Below are positions 44,001 through 56,282 of a stretch of DNA of 64,000 nucleotides, piece after piece. The notes under the pieces are model-generated. The model was given only the letters and a program-made list of their open reading frames with translations. It made no database searches and had not been told where the DNA came from. This stretch comes from Bettongia penicillata ogilbyi (Eukaryota > Chordata > Mammalia > Diprotodontia > Potoroidae). The stretch is from the NCBI GenBank assembly GCA_023548195.1, contig JAJHZJ010000413.1, positions 15,621,941-15,685,940 of the forward strand. The letters are read 5' to 3'. How positions within the stretch are numbered: the stretch's first letter is position 1; every line of letters starts with the position of its first letter. A program made the translations under genes and the position numbers.

Positions 44001-44615
44001 AAAGATGGGAAATAAGGGAAACAACAAGAACAAAAAGAAATCAAAAGAAGCATAAAATTAATTTGAACATGAAAATATTAAAAACATTTTTTATGAAGCA
44101 AGAACAAACATTTTTGCCTAAGGAGCAAATACAGTGACAACTTTCACTTCCAAAGAGCTATTAAATCCTGTGACCATGTTCAAGACATATCAGAAAAAAA
44201 AATCGAGTTTTTTTTTTTTCTTTCCACTTTGATGGATTCCTGAAAATTTGCATTGCATGTCCAGGAATTGGAAAAAAAATCCTTTGCATTCATTTTAATC
44301 TCATGGGAATCCACCATAATAAGCATAAATTAACTATGATTAACCATAATTAAATAGACTTGGCTTGAGCTTCCAGAACACAGAATGGACATTTGGCCAT
44401 TCTCCATTTAATTTGGTCAGTGTAGACATTGAAATCAAGCAATTCAGATTACAAATCCACTCTGGCATCTGAACTCATACAGCTGTCTGCATTTATCACA
44501 TTAACTACCACTTCACTCTCCTGCTCTATTTAGAGTTCATGTCATGAGATTATTTTAGTGAAAGGTCTCCTTGGGACATGAGACTATACTCTCTTGGATA
44601 GTTTTGCCTTATAAT
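44001..44615. other. No recognisable feature
   Basis: Anonymous sequence. Confidence 0.45.
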
Positions 44616-44619
44616 TCAG

Positions 44620-45200
44620 TCTATATAAATAAGTGTTTACTAAGTCCATTACAAGGGACTAAGAGTACAAAATATAAATGAAAACAAGACCTGTTCTCAA
44701 AGGGCTTATATTCTCCTGGAATGAAACAACATGCAAAAATGTAGTGATGAAGAGGAAGATATATAAAGAATTAATATAGGATGTAGTAAATGAGGTGAGC
44801 CTTCAATGAAGCCAGAAATTCTAAGAGCAAGAACTGAGGAATGGGAAGTAACCCAGGCAAGGTATAGCAGCAGGAAATTGATGAGTTCAAGTAAAAAATG
44901 TCTATTAGTTTGACTGGACCTTGCAGTACATGAATGGAAATTGTATGAAATCAGCTCGAAATGACAGGTTGAAGCTATATACATGCCAGGCTCAAGCATT
45001 TGCATTTGACCCAAGACAAAAGAGAGAGCCAGAGCAACTGAAAATTTTGGATAGTTCTATTTGAACTTATGCTTTATGAAGATTATTTTTGCTACTTGTG
45101 TGGAGAATAAGTTAGAGAAGAATGTGACAAATAAAATGAAGGACTTTGTCTCATACTAAAGTTTGCTTTTCAGTATGAAATTTATATAGAGGTGCCTAAA
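44620..45200 (-). mobile_element. L2 3' region
   Basis: Complement L2: 'taagtgtttactaagtccat', 'ctgttctcaaagggcttata', 'gatgagttcaagtaaaaaat', 'ttgcagtacatgaatgg', 'gaagattatttttgctact'. Confidence 0.65.
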
Positions 45201-45452
45201 TTGAATTTAGACTGAAATTGGAGGCAATGGAGAGAGGATGGGCGTAGTCATATTATCAGGAAGTCAACAAAATGAACTATGAACCACTAAGTCGAGTAAG
45301 CCTCTTCATTATGCTTAACCATCATGATTAATATTCAATAATCTAGTGATATTTGTGTTGTATCCATACAAATCTATTGTGGGGTCACTTCATGATGCTC
45401 AACATCTCTTTGTTAATGGTTTGGTGACTGAAACAATTCTAGTGCTCTGAAG

Positions 45453-45885
45453 CAGGGATTTTTTACCTGGGGTCCATATACTTTCAATGGATGTGTAGAC
45501 TCCACAGGATCTGTAAACTTTCATGAAAAATTTTGAATGATTTTAGGGTGTCTATGATATTGAATGGGAAATATAGACATATGTATATATATGTTATGTG
45601 TGTATTGTGCATATGCGTATACATATATGACAAACATACGTGTGTATGTATACATATCCTTATTTTCACTAATCTTTGATTTCTTTGTAAGTCTATTTAT
45701 TATTCATTTTAAAAATTATTCTAAGAATAGGTTCGTAGGTTTCCTCAGACTTATTTGTTGTGAGGATCAAATAGGTTAATACTTTAAAAGTTTATATCAT
45801 GGTGCCTGGGACAGAGTTAGTTTTCAATAAATGCTTACTGTCTTCCTAAGGGGTCAATACTGTAAAAATAGCTTAAGAACCCCGG
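45453..45885. mobile_element. hAT-like non-autonomous DNA transposon with nested MIR
   Basis: Inverted ends: CAGGGATTTTTTACCTGGGG at 45453-45472 against GCTTAAGAACCCCGG at 45871-45885, consistent with hAT-type ends (CAGGG...). Flanking 8-mers CTCTGAAG (45445-45452) and ATCTAAAG (45886-45893) match at 6 of 8 positions, as expected for an old 8-base duplication. A MIR/L2-type 3' scrap ('gttgtgaggatcaaataggt' to 'aataaatgcttactgtc', about 45757-45842) is nested inside, and a TA/TG tract lies at 45570-45660. A second copy of the internal text is at 52275-52450. No transposase. Confidence 0.65.
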
Positions 45886-45952
45886 ATCTAAAGGTGTATC
45901 TTAATAGAACGTCAAAAATATACAATTTACACTAAAGTCTAGATATTGGTCA

Positions 45953-45964
45953 TAACCATATGTT
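45953..45964 (+). repeat. Target-site duplication of HAL1 copy C, 3' side
   Basis: TAACCATATGTT here and at 48608-48619, identical over 12 bases. Confidence 0.85.
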
Positions 45965-46803
45965 TTTTTCTGTGTTTGTTTCATTTAAGTCTCTTTTGTC
46001 ATTTTATTTACTTTTTCAAATAATTTTTAGTTTTCAACATTCACTTCCACAAGATTTTGAGTTTTGAATTTTCTCCACATTTCTCCCCCTGCTCACCCCA
46101 GGACTGCATGTATTTTGATTACCACTGCCTCCAAGCTGCTCTCCTTTCTATCACACCCCTCCCTTCTCTTATCCCCATCCCCTCTATTTTCCTGTAGGGC
46201 ATGATAGATTTCCATACTGCATTGCCTATATGTCTTATTTCCCAATTGCCTGTAAAAGCAATTTTTACCACTCATTTTTAAAACTTTGAGTTCCAAATTC
46301 TCTCTGTTTTTCCCTTCTCACCCACCCCCACTGAGAAGGCAAGCAATTCAGAATAGACTATATATGTGTAGTTATGCAAAAGACTTCTATAATAGTCATG
46401 TTATGAAAGACTAAAAATATTTCCCTCCATCCTATGCTACCCCATTTATTCTATTTGCTCTTTTGACGCTGTTCCTCAAAAGTGTTTACTTCTAATTATC
46501 TCCTTAGCCCATTTGCCTTCCATCATCCTCCTCATCTCAACACCGTGCTTATTCCTTTCCCCCTATTTTTCAAATTGAAAGCACTCCTTAAGTGAAATAG
46601 GATGAGAGTAAGGCTTACTCTTTCCTTCTCACTCCTCCCTCTTCTCCTCTGTTGAAAAAAGCTTTTTCTTGCCTCTTTCATGTGAGAGATAATTTACCCC
46701 ATTGTATTTCTCCCTTTCTCCTTCTCCCATTATATTCCTTTCTCCCCTTAATTTTATTTTTTTAGATATCATCCCTTCATAATCAACTCACCCTGTGTCC
46801 TCT

Positions 46804-46806
<3 letters not shown>

Positions 46807-46879
<73 letters not shown>
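46807..46879. repeat. (TA)36 perfect microsatellite
   Basis: About 73 bases of uninterrupted TA inside HAL1 copy C. Confidence 0.97.
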
Positions 46880-46882
<3 letters not shown>

Positions 46883-47004
46883 CTCCAGCTATATTGAGAA
46901 AAGTCTAAAGAGTTACAAACATTATCTTTCCATGTTGAAATGAAAACAGTTCAACGTTAGTAAGTCCCTTATGATTTGACTTTCCTGTTTACCTTTTAAT
47001 GCTT

Positions 47005-48035
47005 GTCTTGAATCTTGTGTTTTAAAGTCAAATTTTCTATTCAGCTCTGGTCTTTTCATTAAGAATGCTTGGAAGTTCTCTATTTCATTGAATGACTATG
47101 TTTACCCTGAAGTATTATCCTCAGTTTTGCTGGATAGATGATTCTTGGTTTTAATCCTAGCTCCTTTGACATTGAAATGTCATTTTCCAAGCCCTCTGAT
47201 TCCTAATGTAGAAGCTGCTAGATCTTGTGTTATCCTGATTGTGTTTCCACAATACTTGAATTGTTTCTTACTAGCTGTCTGCAATATTTTCTCCTTGACC
47301 TGGGAATTCTGGAGTCTGGCTACAATGTTCCTAGGAGTTTTCCTTTTGGTATCTCTTTCAGGAGGTCAATGATGAATTCTTTCAATATCTATTTTTATGC
47401 CCTGGTTTTAGAACATCAGCAGTTTTCCTTGATCATTTCTTGAAAGATGATTTATAGGCTCTTTTTTCTTAGTCATTTCTTAATAATTTCTGGTAGTCTA
47501 ATAATTTTTAAGTTATTTTTGCTGGATATATTTTTCAGATCAGTTGTTTCTTTAGTGAGCTATTTCACATTGTGTGCTGTTTTTCATTTCTCTGGTTTTA
47601 TGTTTTCATTCTTCATAAAATCATTAACATACACCTTCTCCTTTCTAATTTTTAAGTAGTTATTTTCTTTGGTGAACTTTTGGACCTCCTTTTTCATTTG
47701 GCTAATTCTACTTTTTAAAGCATTCTTCTGCTAATTAGCTTTTTGGATCTCTTTTGCCATTTGCGTGTCTATTTTTTAAGATGCTTTTTTCCTCAGCATT
47801 TTTGGGTCCCTCTTAGCAATCAGTTGACTAATTTTTCATTATTATCTTGCATCCATTTTATTTCTCCTCCCATTTGTCCCCTACTTCTCTTATTGATTTT
47901 CAAGATCTTTTTTTGAGGTCTTCCATGACCTGAGACCAATTCATATTATTCTTGGAGACTTTGGATGTAGGAGCTTTGAGTTTGTTGTCTTCTTCTGTTT
48001 GTATATTTTGGTCTTCTTCATCACCAAAATAACAT
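47005..48035 (-). pseudogene. HAL1/L1 ORF1 remnant, copy C
   Basis: Words of ORF1 in order on the minus strand: coiled-coil part (complement of 'cctcctttttcatttggcta' near 47687), RRM region (complement of 'tctggtagtctaataattttt' near 47489), and C-terminal part (complement of 'cctcagttttgctggataga' near 47110). Stops and indels in all frames. Confidence 0.8.
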
Positions 48036-48607
48036 TTCTCTAGCTATATACTTGAATTTTGAGCTTTTTTCAAGGTATTTCTCTGTTTCCAGTGGGGATG
48101 GGGTGTATATTAGCTGCTCAATCCCCTCACAATCTGTGGGCATAAAGCTCCAGAAACAGCTGTTTCTACTGTCCATGCTGCTTCTGTGGCTACTATGGGC
48201 TCCTCCACCCCCTCTGATGCCCTAGGGCTGGAGCCAGACCACTCAACTCTCTCACACAGGTCTGGCAGATTTTTCCACTTACCTTCAAATTTTTGCTTGG
48301 CATTTTGGGGTTGTAGATCCTAGAAACTTCTACAGATGCCAGAGATTCAGTCCCTTCTCCCTCCATACCTGCTTAGGTCCCATCTCTGCCAGCACTGTCC
48401 ATGCTCTGCTCCCAGTCCAGTGCAATAGACATTTTCCATTGATCTTCCAGGCTGTCTTGGTCTGGAGATTTGCTTCACTTCATCATTCTGTGCTTTCTAC
48501 AGCTCCAGAATATGTTTAGAATAATTTTTTTCAGAAATATGGCTGGGTTTTGAGGGAGCACTCTAGCAAGTCACTGTTTTTACTCCACCATTTTGGTTCT
48601 GACCCCT

Positions 48608-48619
48608 TAACCATATGTT
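48608..48619 (+). repeat. Target-site duplication of HAL1 copy C, 5' side
   Basis: Identical to 45953-45964. Confidence 0.85.
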
Positions 48620-48955
48620 CTTGATGTAGTCGTGTGTTGGAGTAAACTCAAGACTACTCTTAAGGGCTGATAAGTCTGAGCATTTAAACCTTGAGAAAGT
48701 AGTTATTGCAAATCAGGTCTTGATTGATTGTTTTTTGTTTTGTTTTGGTTTTTTTTTTTGATTGTCCAGACTTAAGAAAGTCTGGATTAAGAAAGTCATG
48801 GAGAGGGGAGTGTGGTTGGGCAAGGCATTTACTTCCACCATCCATGCTCAGTGTCCCCAGCAGGTGGACCTCAAGCTGACCAACCCTGCCCATCTCCAAG
48901 CAGAAGAGGTCTGGAGGAAGAGGGACAGGAGGTGATGGCCTCTGTGTTCTTCATG
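48620..48955. other. Mostly anonymous; contains a perfect 8-bp hairpin
   Basis: 'ccagactt-aaga-aagtctgg' at 48766-48785 is a perfect small stem-loop, directly after a T-rich run. The segment 48830-48955 is GC-richer than its surroundings and may be the outer part of the RTE scrap that follows. Confidence 0.4.
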
Positions 48956-48959
48956 GCCA

Positions 48960-49050
48960 GCATCCAGCAGAGCCTCCCAAACAGTGAATTAGCTCTGGAA
49001 ATGTATGCATCAACCTCAATATCAATGCATACATCCCTATAAAAGATAGT
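48960..49050 (-). mobile_element. RTE/BovB-type LINE scrap
   Basis: 'agcctcccaaacagtgaatt', 'agctctggaaatgtatgcat' and 'tcaatatcaatgcatacat' parallel 29030-29085 of the RTE copy at 28560 ('gcctcccaaatacagagctt', 'tcatcatctatgtgtaac'). Confidence 0.6.
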
Positions 49051-49057
49051 GTCAAGG

Positions 49058-49612
49058 CATCGAGAAACAATAAAACACAATCAAAAGAATGAAAAAATAG
49101 GAAAAATGTCAAATATCTTACTGGAAAAACAATTGACCTGGAAAATAGACCAAGAATAGATAATTTAAGAATTACTGTACTACTGAAAGTCAAGATCAAA
49201 AAAAGAGCCTAGACTACTTTCGAGAAATTATTAAGGAAAGTTTCCCTGATATTGTAGAACCAGAGAAATAGAAAGAATCTACAAGTCATCTCCTGAAAGG
49301 GATCCAGAAATTAATATAGTAGTCAAATTTCAGAACTCCTAAATCAAAGCTAAAATATCACAAAGTAACAATTCAAGTGTTGTGGAGCCATAGTCAGGTT
49401 AACACATGACTTAGCAGCTTCTACATTGAAGGATCAGAGACCTTGGAATGTAATATTAGAGAAGACAAAAGAGTCAGGATTACAACCAAGAATCACTGAA
49501 CCAGGCAAACTGAGTATAATCCTTAAAGGGAACCTGGATGTTTAATGAAATAGAGGACTCTCAAGCATTCCTGATGAAAAAAACAGAAAATTTTTAATAC
49601 AATTTTAAATAC
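49058..49612 (+). pseudogene. L1 ORF1 remnant, C-terminal half
   Basis: 'aaaacaattgacctggaaaa' (49119), 'aaaaagagcctagac' (49198), 'ccatagtcaggttaacacatg' (49388), 'ccaggcaaactgagtataat' (49501). Several frame breaks. Confidence 0.78.
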
Positions 49613-50397
49613 AAGACTCAAGAAAAGCACAAAAAGAAAAGCACAAAAAGGTAAACAGGAAAGATAAATCATAAGGAATTCAATAAGGTTAAACTGTTTA
49701 CATTCCTAAATGTGAGAATGGTATTTGTAAATGCTAACAACTTTCTCATTTTTAGGGCACTTGGGAGTATAGACAGAAGGGACTGGTGTAAATTGAATAT
49801 GATACGATGATTATCTAAAAAAATAGAATTATGGGATGAGGAATAGTAATACTCTGGGAGAAGGGGAAAGAGAAAGTTAGAATGGTGTAAATTATTTTAC
49901 ATAGAAGAGGCACAAAAGAGCTTTTACAGTGAAGGAAAAGATGGGGAGAGGCAAAGCCAATGAACTTCACTCTCATTGAAATTGACTCAAAGAAGGAATA
50001 ACATACACACTCAGTGGGGTCTAGAAATCTGTCTTACCCTACAGGAAAGTAGCAGGGGAAGGGTATAAGAGAAGTGTGTTTAGGGGGCAGGTAATAGAAA
50101 TGAAGGCAGATTGTGGGTAGCTGGTGGTCAGAAGCAAAACATTTTTGAGAAGGGATAGGATAAAGAGAGAGAATGATAAATACAGTGAAATATAGGTTGC
50201 AGGGAAATACTAATCATAAATGTGAAAAATTTACCAGTTTCTCAGATAAAGACTTCATTTCCAAAAATATATGGAGACCTGAGTCAAATTTATAAGAACA
50301 CATCATTCTCTAATTTTAAAATTGTCAAAGGAAATGAACAGTTTTCAGAAGAATAAATTCAGAAGAATAAATCAAAGCTATCTATAGTCATATAAAA

Positions 50398-51060
<663 letters not shown>

Positions 51061-51599
51061 GATGATCAAGAATGAATGATTTAGCTATCCTAGGCAATAC
51101 AATGGTCCAAGCTAATTCTGAAGAATTTAACCATGAAAAACGCTATCTGTATCCAGAGGAAAAAATTGAGCAAGTTAGAAGCATGCTTTTTTAAAAAAAA
51201 ACTGTATTTTTTATGTTCTTTTTCAACATGACTATTATAGAAATGTGTTTTGCATCACTGCATCTATAACCTATATCAAATTGCTTGCTTTCTTAGTGAG
51301 AGGGGAGAGGAGTGAGGGATTGACAGTATTTGGCGCTCAAAATTAAAATATAATAATGTTAAAATTTTACATATATTTGGACAAAAATAAAATGTATTAG
51401 CAATTTTAAAAAAAGTAATGGAGAAAACATTGATAAATAAAAGTAAGCTTTGAAATGTGTCTTATGTGTTTTTTTTTTCCAGTGGGGTGGGACATAGGAA
51501 GGCAGAGGAAATCCAATTATTAAACATTTACCATCACATCTTTGCTTTGATCCCTGGTTATTTAATAGAATAAGAAGCTATTTCAGAGTTTCTTGAGAA

Positions 51600-52010
51600 A
51601 TAATTAAGGAAATGTATTTTAAGCTCCTTCTCTGTGAAAGGGATTGTGCTAGGTACTAGTGGTGATACAATATAATATACACACACATATGTATGTGTGT
51701 ATATATATATATATAATGATACATATATGCATATACATGTATATTTATAATGATATAAATACTAGATAATATAAAACAAGGGGACACTATCAGTTGAGGG
51801 AATCAGAAAAGACATCATAAGGACACAATGCTTGAATTGAGTCTTTGGATAGAGACTGAAGAGGCATTGAAATATGATATGTTCTTCCATGTGTGAAAAA
51901 TAGTAAGAAAACCAGGCAAGCAGATATTCACTAGGAAAATTCATTCTTCCAGGGACAAAAGAGAGCCTGATAAAGGCATAACAGTTCCAATTTCCAAACA
52001 AAAGGTAGAT
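51600..52010 (-). mobile_element. L2 3' region
   Basis: Complement L2: 'gaaagggattgtgctaggta', 'agtggtgatacaatata', 'ctatcagttgagggaatcag', 'cttgaattgagtctttgga'. A TA/TG tract at 51676-51760 interrupts it. Confidence 0.68.
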
Positions 52011-52274
52011 AGTTTTTTCCAGAAATATAGTTCTACTAGTATTTATCTAACATTGGAATCCAGGGCTATTACCCTGAATCAAACCTTCCAAGTAGTAGTG
52101 GGAGAGTGACCAGGGTGAAAATAGCAAGGCCAGAACTGAATTTCTTCCTACGAAAGCATGATTAGTAGCAAAATAGTACCATGGCTACAAAGGGTAACCA
52201 ACTACTCAGTTCAGTATAGCTTCTTCTTAGATATTTATCTTTCTATATTTAACTTGCAGTACAGTACAAACTCT

Positions 52275-52450
52275 AGAAAAAGTATTTTCAAGAGTCCATG
52301 AAAAATAAACACACACACACACACACATACACATGCTATTTCAAAATAATTGATTTCCTTTGCTATTTGTTTAAAAACAATCTAAGAATAGATCTATGGA
52401 ATTCACCAATCTGCCAAAGTAGTCTATAACATAGAAAACATTAAGAACTT
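52275..52450. mobile_element. Old hAT-like repeat, second copy
   Basis: 'gagtccatgaaaaataaaca', 'ttgatttcctttgctatttg', 'caatctaagaatagatctat', 'ccaatctgccaaagtagtct', 'cattaagaacttct' follow the internal order of the family at 45453-45885. A CA run sits at 52308-52330. Confidence 0.5.
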
Positions 52451-52494
52451 CTATTTAAGACAATGAAAGACACTTAAAGATCTTTCAGGATAAC

Positions 52495-52688
52495 AAATTT
52501 AGAGCAGGAAGGGACGTTAAAGGCCATTTAGTCTATCTCCTTCATTTTAAAGTGAAACAAACAGAAACCCAAAGAGGCAAAGTCATTTTCTAAGGTCACC
52601 TACATAGTAAGCCAAGAAGCCGGATTCTGAACCCAGTCCTCTGACTGCATCCACATGCAGCACATGTTCCAATAAACCACGTCTCCTC
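52495..52688 (-). mobile_element. MIR-type SINE
   Basis: 'gggacgttaaaggccattta', 'ttcattttaaagtgaaacaa', 'gccggattctgaacccagtc', 'gttccaataaaccacgtctc'. Confidence 0.75.
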
Positions 52689-53555
52689 CTTGGTATTTGA
52701 TTCTTGCAATTTGAACAGTCTCACCATTCTAGGTAATAATAACTATCAAAAGGAAATAATGCTAATAACCATTTTAAGTGTACATGACACTTTTTCAGCA
52801 TCAATGGAAGTGGCAAAAATAAGAAATGGAAGAATTATAGAGTTGAGTTTAGTGTGCATGAAAATAAACCATTTCTCCTGCTTAGTCATAAACAATCATT
52901 CTGTCATAACATCACCAGAAGAGAGGAAGGTCAAATCCAGATGAATCATAGTTCTAAGAGCCATGTAACTAAACATTATATTTTTTGTGCTAAAATAAAA
53001 AATAACTTTTGTACAATCCAGTGGCATGTTTTTAATATTGCAGAGGGCAAAGGGGCTGGAGTTTTGAAAATTGCTTTAAAATGGTTCTTAGGACACAAGT
53101 GCCCTCACTGACATAGCCATATGGTTAGAATCAGAAAAGATTCAGCATGTTTGGAGAAGTCCATAAATGAAAACTGTTAAATCTATTATTAACCAAGAGG
53201 AAGTTTAGTTAAAAGAAACAGACTATAGTATGAAATAGTTCATTTTGGGACATAAATAGCCCTGGTTCAGCAACTGGATTATATGAAGTTCTGCCTTTGT
53301 GTTCTCTTAACAATGTAAAGGTTTCTCTGGATTGCTGAGGGTTTGAAAATATGCTGTTCCTATAATTACCTTGGTTAATACATGCTTTTCAGGCTTTGTG
53401 GCAATTCCTCACCAAGATGGCAGGAGTACAAGCAATCTGATCAACAAAGTTTGATCATCTAAATTCTATTTTTTATGAACTTAAAAATCTAATTCAACCT
53501 AAGTATATACTTAGGAGAAAGGCAGTAATTTTTACCAAACATTATTTAGCCACTT
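52689..53555. other. No recognisable feature
   Basis: Anonymous sequence. Confidence 0.45.
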
Positions 53556-53559
53556 AAGC

Positions 53560-55012
53560 ATTTATGTACCAAACAATGTACTAAGAAATGGATATAAAAA
53601 AAGAAAGGAAAAGAAACACCCTCAAGGTACATACATTCTAATGAGGGAGATGATGGATAGATAACTAGTTAGAGCATAGATATATACAAAGGAGATAGAA
53701 TATAATCTGAGAGAGGATATCAGCAACTGAGGGGCCCAGGAAAGGCCCCCTTGCTGAAAGTGGTATTTGAACTGGGTCTCAAAGAAAGCAAAGGGGAAAA
53801 ATGAGGTGAAGGAAAAAATATTCTAAGCATAGAGCATAAAATTAGAAAGGCCTGGAAGTGGGAGATAGAATGTCTCATTTGAAGACTGGCAAAGAAGCCA
53901 TTATGGCAGGATGTAGAGTACAGAGGGGAGTAAAGAATAAGAAGTTTGGAAATATAGCAAGGAGACAGATTATAAAGAATATTAAATGCTAAAGAAGAGG
54001 AGTTTATATCTAATCCTATAGTTACTAGAGATCCACTGGGTACCACTGAGGGGTAGGTATAAGAGTAAAGGTAAATATTATCAAACTTATACTTTAGAAA
54101 AATCATTTTGATGGTTAATTAAAGGATGGGTTGGAATGGGGATAGAGCAAAATTATTCTAGTAGTCTAAGAGAAAGGAGAGATGAGTATTCATATCAGAA
54201 TGAGACCTGCATATAGAAAGACACATATAGAAAAAAGAGAGGAATGTACTCTATGCCTGATGAAATCAACATCTTCTCCCCTGGCTTTTTTTCTTCCCTT
54301 CACTTAGACTCTAGTGAAAACTTCTATCTCTTTCTTTTTTTTCTTTTATATTCCTCTTCATATGCTCCCTCTGATTTTGTTTTGTTTTGTTTTGTTTATG
54401 GTTAATCCCTCCCTGAATATACATACCCTCCCTCTTATGCTTCTACCCCATCCTTCTTCCTTTTTAAGTGTGGTAACTCAAAATGATAAAAGGGCTTATG
54501 ACAGAACTCTGGGGAACACCTATGGTTAGTAATCATGATATAGATGAAGAATTGCTAAATATTTCAAAGGATGGACAGACAGGTAGGAGGTAGATGTGAT
54601 CAACATCATTAAACAATATGTCGATAAGAATTAAAGATGATAAAAGACCATTAAATCTGTCAATTAAGAGATGATTGGATAATTTCAGAAGGAGCAGTAT
54701 CAGTTAAATCAGAAGCCAGATTTCAGAGGAAAGGAAGTGGAGGCATAAAATATAGAGCATTTTTTTAAGGATTTTAAGGTTGAAAATGAGAAGAATAATA
54801 GGATAACAGTGAGGGGGATGATAGGATCAAAGTATTCTATTGTGCTGGTGGTGTTATGTTTTAAGGAGAGATAAGCATTTTTGTAGCCAGTAGGGAAGGA
54901 GCTGATAAATATAGAATGATTGAAAATGTAAGAGAATTAGTGGAAAAGTTTTCCTGGAGAATTCAGGAGGAAATAGGATCAAAGTAATATGTTGGAAAGA
55001 AAAGGGGACATC
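53560..55012 (-). mobile_element. L2, about 1.45 kb including part of the RT region
   Basis: The longest L2 copy here. The plus strand shows, from the 3' end inward: 'gtaccaaacaatgtactaag', 'ctgggtctcaaagaaagcaa', 'gaacacctatggtt' (54515), and 'gagcagtatcagttaaatcag' with 'aagccagatttcag' (54691-54726). The last two are the complement of the L2 protein stretch around 'SGF ... STETAL'. A T-rich patch (54330-54400) interrupts it. No open frame survives. Confidence 0.65.
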
Positions 55013-55045
55013 TCTTTATCTAAGTCAACCAGTGTCTAGGCCGTT

Positions 55046-55058
55046 GAAAGAATACATT
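55046..55058 (+). repeat. Left target-site duplication of an L1 3' end
   Basis: GAAAGAATACATT here and GAAAGAATGCATT at 55621-55633. Confidence 0.85.
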
Positions 55059-55620
55059 ATCTGGTGGCCAACAACTGGAAATGGAGGGGATGCCCATCAA
55101 TTGGGGAATGGCTGAACAAGTTGTGGAATATGATTGTGCTGTAACAAATGATGAACAGGAAGACTTCAGAGAGGCCTGGAAGGACTTATATAAACTGATG
55201 CTGAGTGAAAGGAGCAGAAGCAGGAGAACTTTATACACAGTAACAACCACAGTGCGCAAGGAGTTTTTCTGGTGAACTTAGCCCTTCACAGCAATGCAAG
55301 GACCTAAAAAATTCCCAATGGACTCTTGATATAAATGTCTTCCACATCCAGAGAAATAACTATGGAATTGGATCACAGAATGAAACAGACCATTTTCTCT
55401 TCACTTTTGTCTTGTTTTATTTTCATAGTTTCTCCCATTCATTTTAATTCTTCTATGCCACATGACTAAGATGAAAATGTATTTAATAAGAATGTATTTT
55501 AGAACCTATATAAGATTGCATGCTGTCTCAGGGAGGCAGGGGGAAGGGAGGAGAAAAATCTAAGATATATGGAAGTGATTGTAGAAAACTGAAAACAAAT
55601 AAAGTAATGAATAAATAAAA
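55059..55620 (+). mobile_element. Short 5'-truncated L1
   Basis: Last 70 or so codons of ORF2 (open at 55081-55275, ending RSRSRRTLYTVTTTV...FFW and a TGA stop), 3'UTR with a G-rich stretch (55531-55552), and an A-rich tail. 13-base duplication with one mismatch on both sides. Same ORF2 end as in the L1 at 38679, but the 3'UTR differs, so it comes from another L1 subfamily; the window's first 186 bases belong to this same type. Confidence 0.88.
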
Positions 55621-55633
55621 GAAAGAATGCATT
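55621..55633 (+). repeat. Right target-site duplication of the L1 3' end
   Basis: Pairs with 55046-55058, one mismatch in 13. Confidence 0.85.
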
Positions 55634-56030
55634 GTCTTCTTTCTATGAGATATGACGTTAGAAATAAGTTTCTTTACATTTCCTCAGAACAGAGAGTAGT
55701 GCTGTTTTCAGAGACAGTTGCTTGAGAATCAGAAAATTTGAAGAGTCAGAGAAGACTGACAGGTAAAAGAAGTCAGAAGTAGTTTGTTCTAAGGGGGAGC
55801 ATATGATACAGAAAGGTGCCCCATAATAATATGTGAAAAAAAGCAAATAAAGAACTATAGATATAGAAAAGCAAATAAATATAAGTATAGATAAAAGTTC
55901 ATAGGTGATATAGATGTGTGTAGATATGTATGTATATCTGTGTATATAGGTACCTTCTGGAACACATTGTATAAAATATAAATTAATATATGAACAGAAT
56001 AAATGTTTTATTACAGAGTAAAATTTTTTA
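55634..56030. other. No recognisable feature
   Basis: Anonymous AT-rich sequence; it could be the continuation of the L2 at 53560-55012 but I cannot show this. Confidence 0.4.
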
Positions 56031-56034
56031 GTCT

Positions 56035-56150
56035 TAAAATTAAAGGGGACCTCAGGATTAATCTAATCGAATGACCAAATTTTATGACTGAAAATGTTGA
56101 AACTCAGATGGGGAAAAGATTTTCTTATCTAAGGTCATAAACTAATTATA
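56035..56150 (-). mobile_element. MIR-type SINE fragment
   Basis: 'ggggacctcaggattaatct', 'aactcagatggggaaaagat', 'atctaaggtcataaacta'. Confidence 0.6.
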
Positions 56151-56177
56151 CTTATGTTGGCTTTGAAAAGGTCAGAA

Positions 56178-56282
56178 AGTGTGTGTGTGTGTGTGTGCCA
56201 TGTAGTTGAGTGTGAGTGCCTGTGTATGTGTGCATGTGTATGTGTGTGTGCGTGCATGTTTTTGTATGTGTGTGAGAGACAA
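56178..56282. repeat. (TG)n microsatellite
   Basis: Interrupted TG run with TGCA and TATG units. Confidence 0.92.

Larger units (their letters stand above)
45965..48607 (-). mobile_element. Full-length HAL1 retrotransposon, copy C (older)
   Basis: Third copy with the same plan on the minus strand: start near 48607 with 'accaaaatggtggag' (complement at 48581-48596), 5'UTR to about 48040, eroded ORF1 (about 48035-47005), TA tract (46807-46879) in the place of the CA tract, linker, and the 3' end 'gaaaattcaaaactcaaaat' (complement at 46050-46075). No ORF2. The ends are marked by a 12-base duplication. More diverged than A and B and with many frame breaks, hence older; its tail next to the 3' duplication is irregular. 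Confidence 0.87.

Noticed and set aside
48766..48785. Perfect 8-base stem-loop followed by other text, as a terminator or small RNA
   Set aside because: Bacterial-type terminators do not apply here, and the stem is too short for a microRNA precursor.
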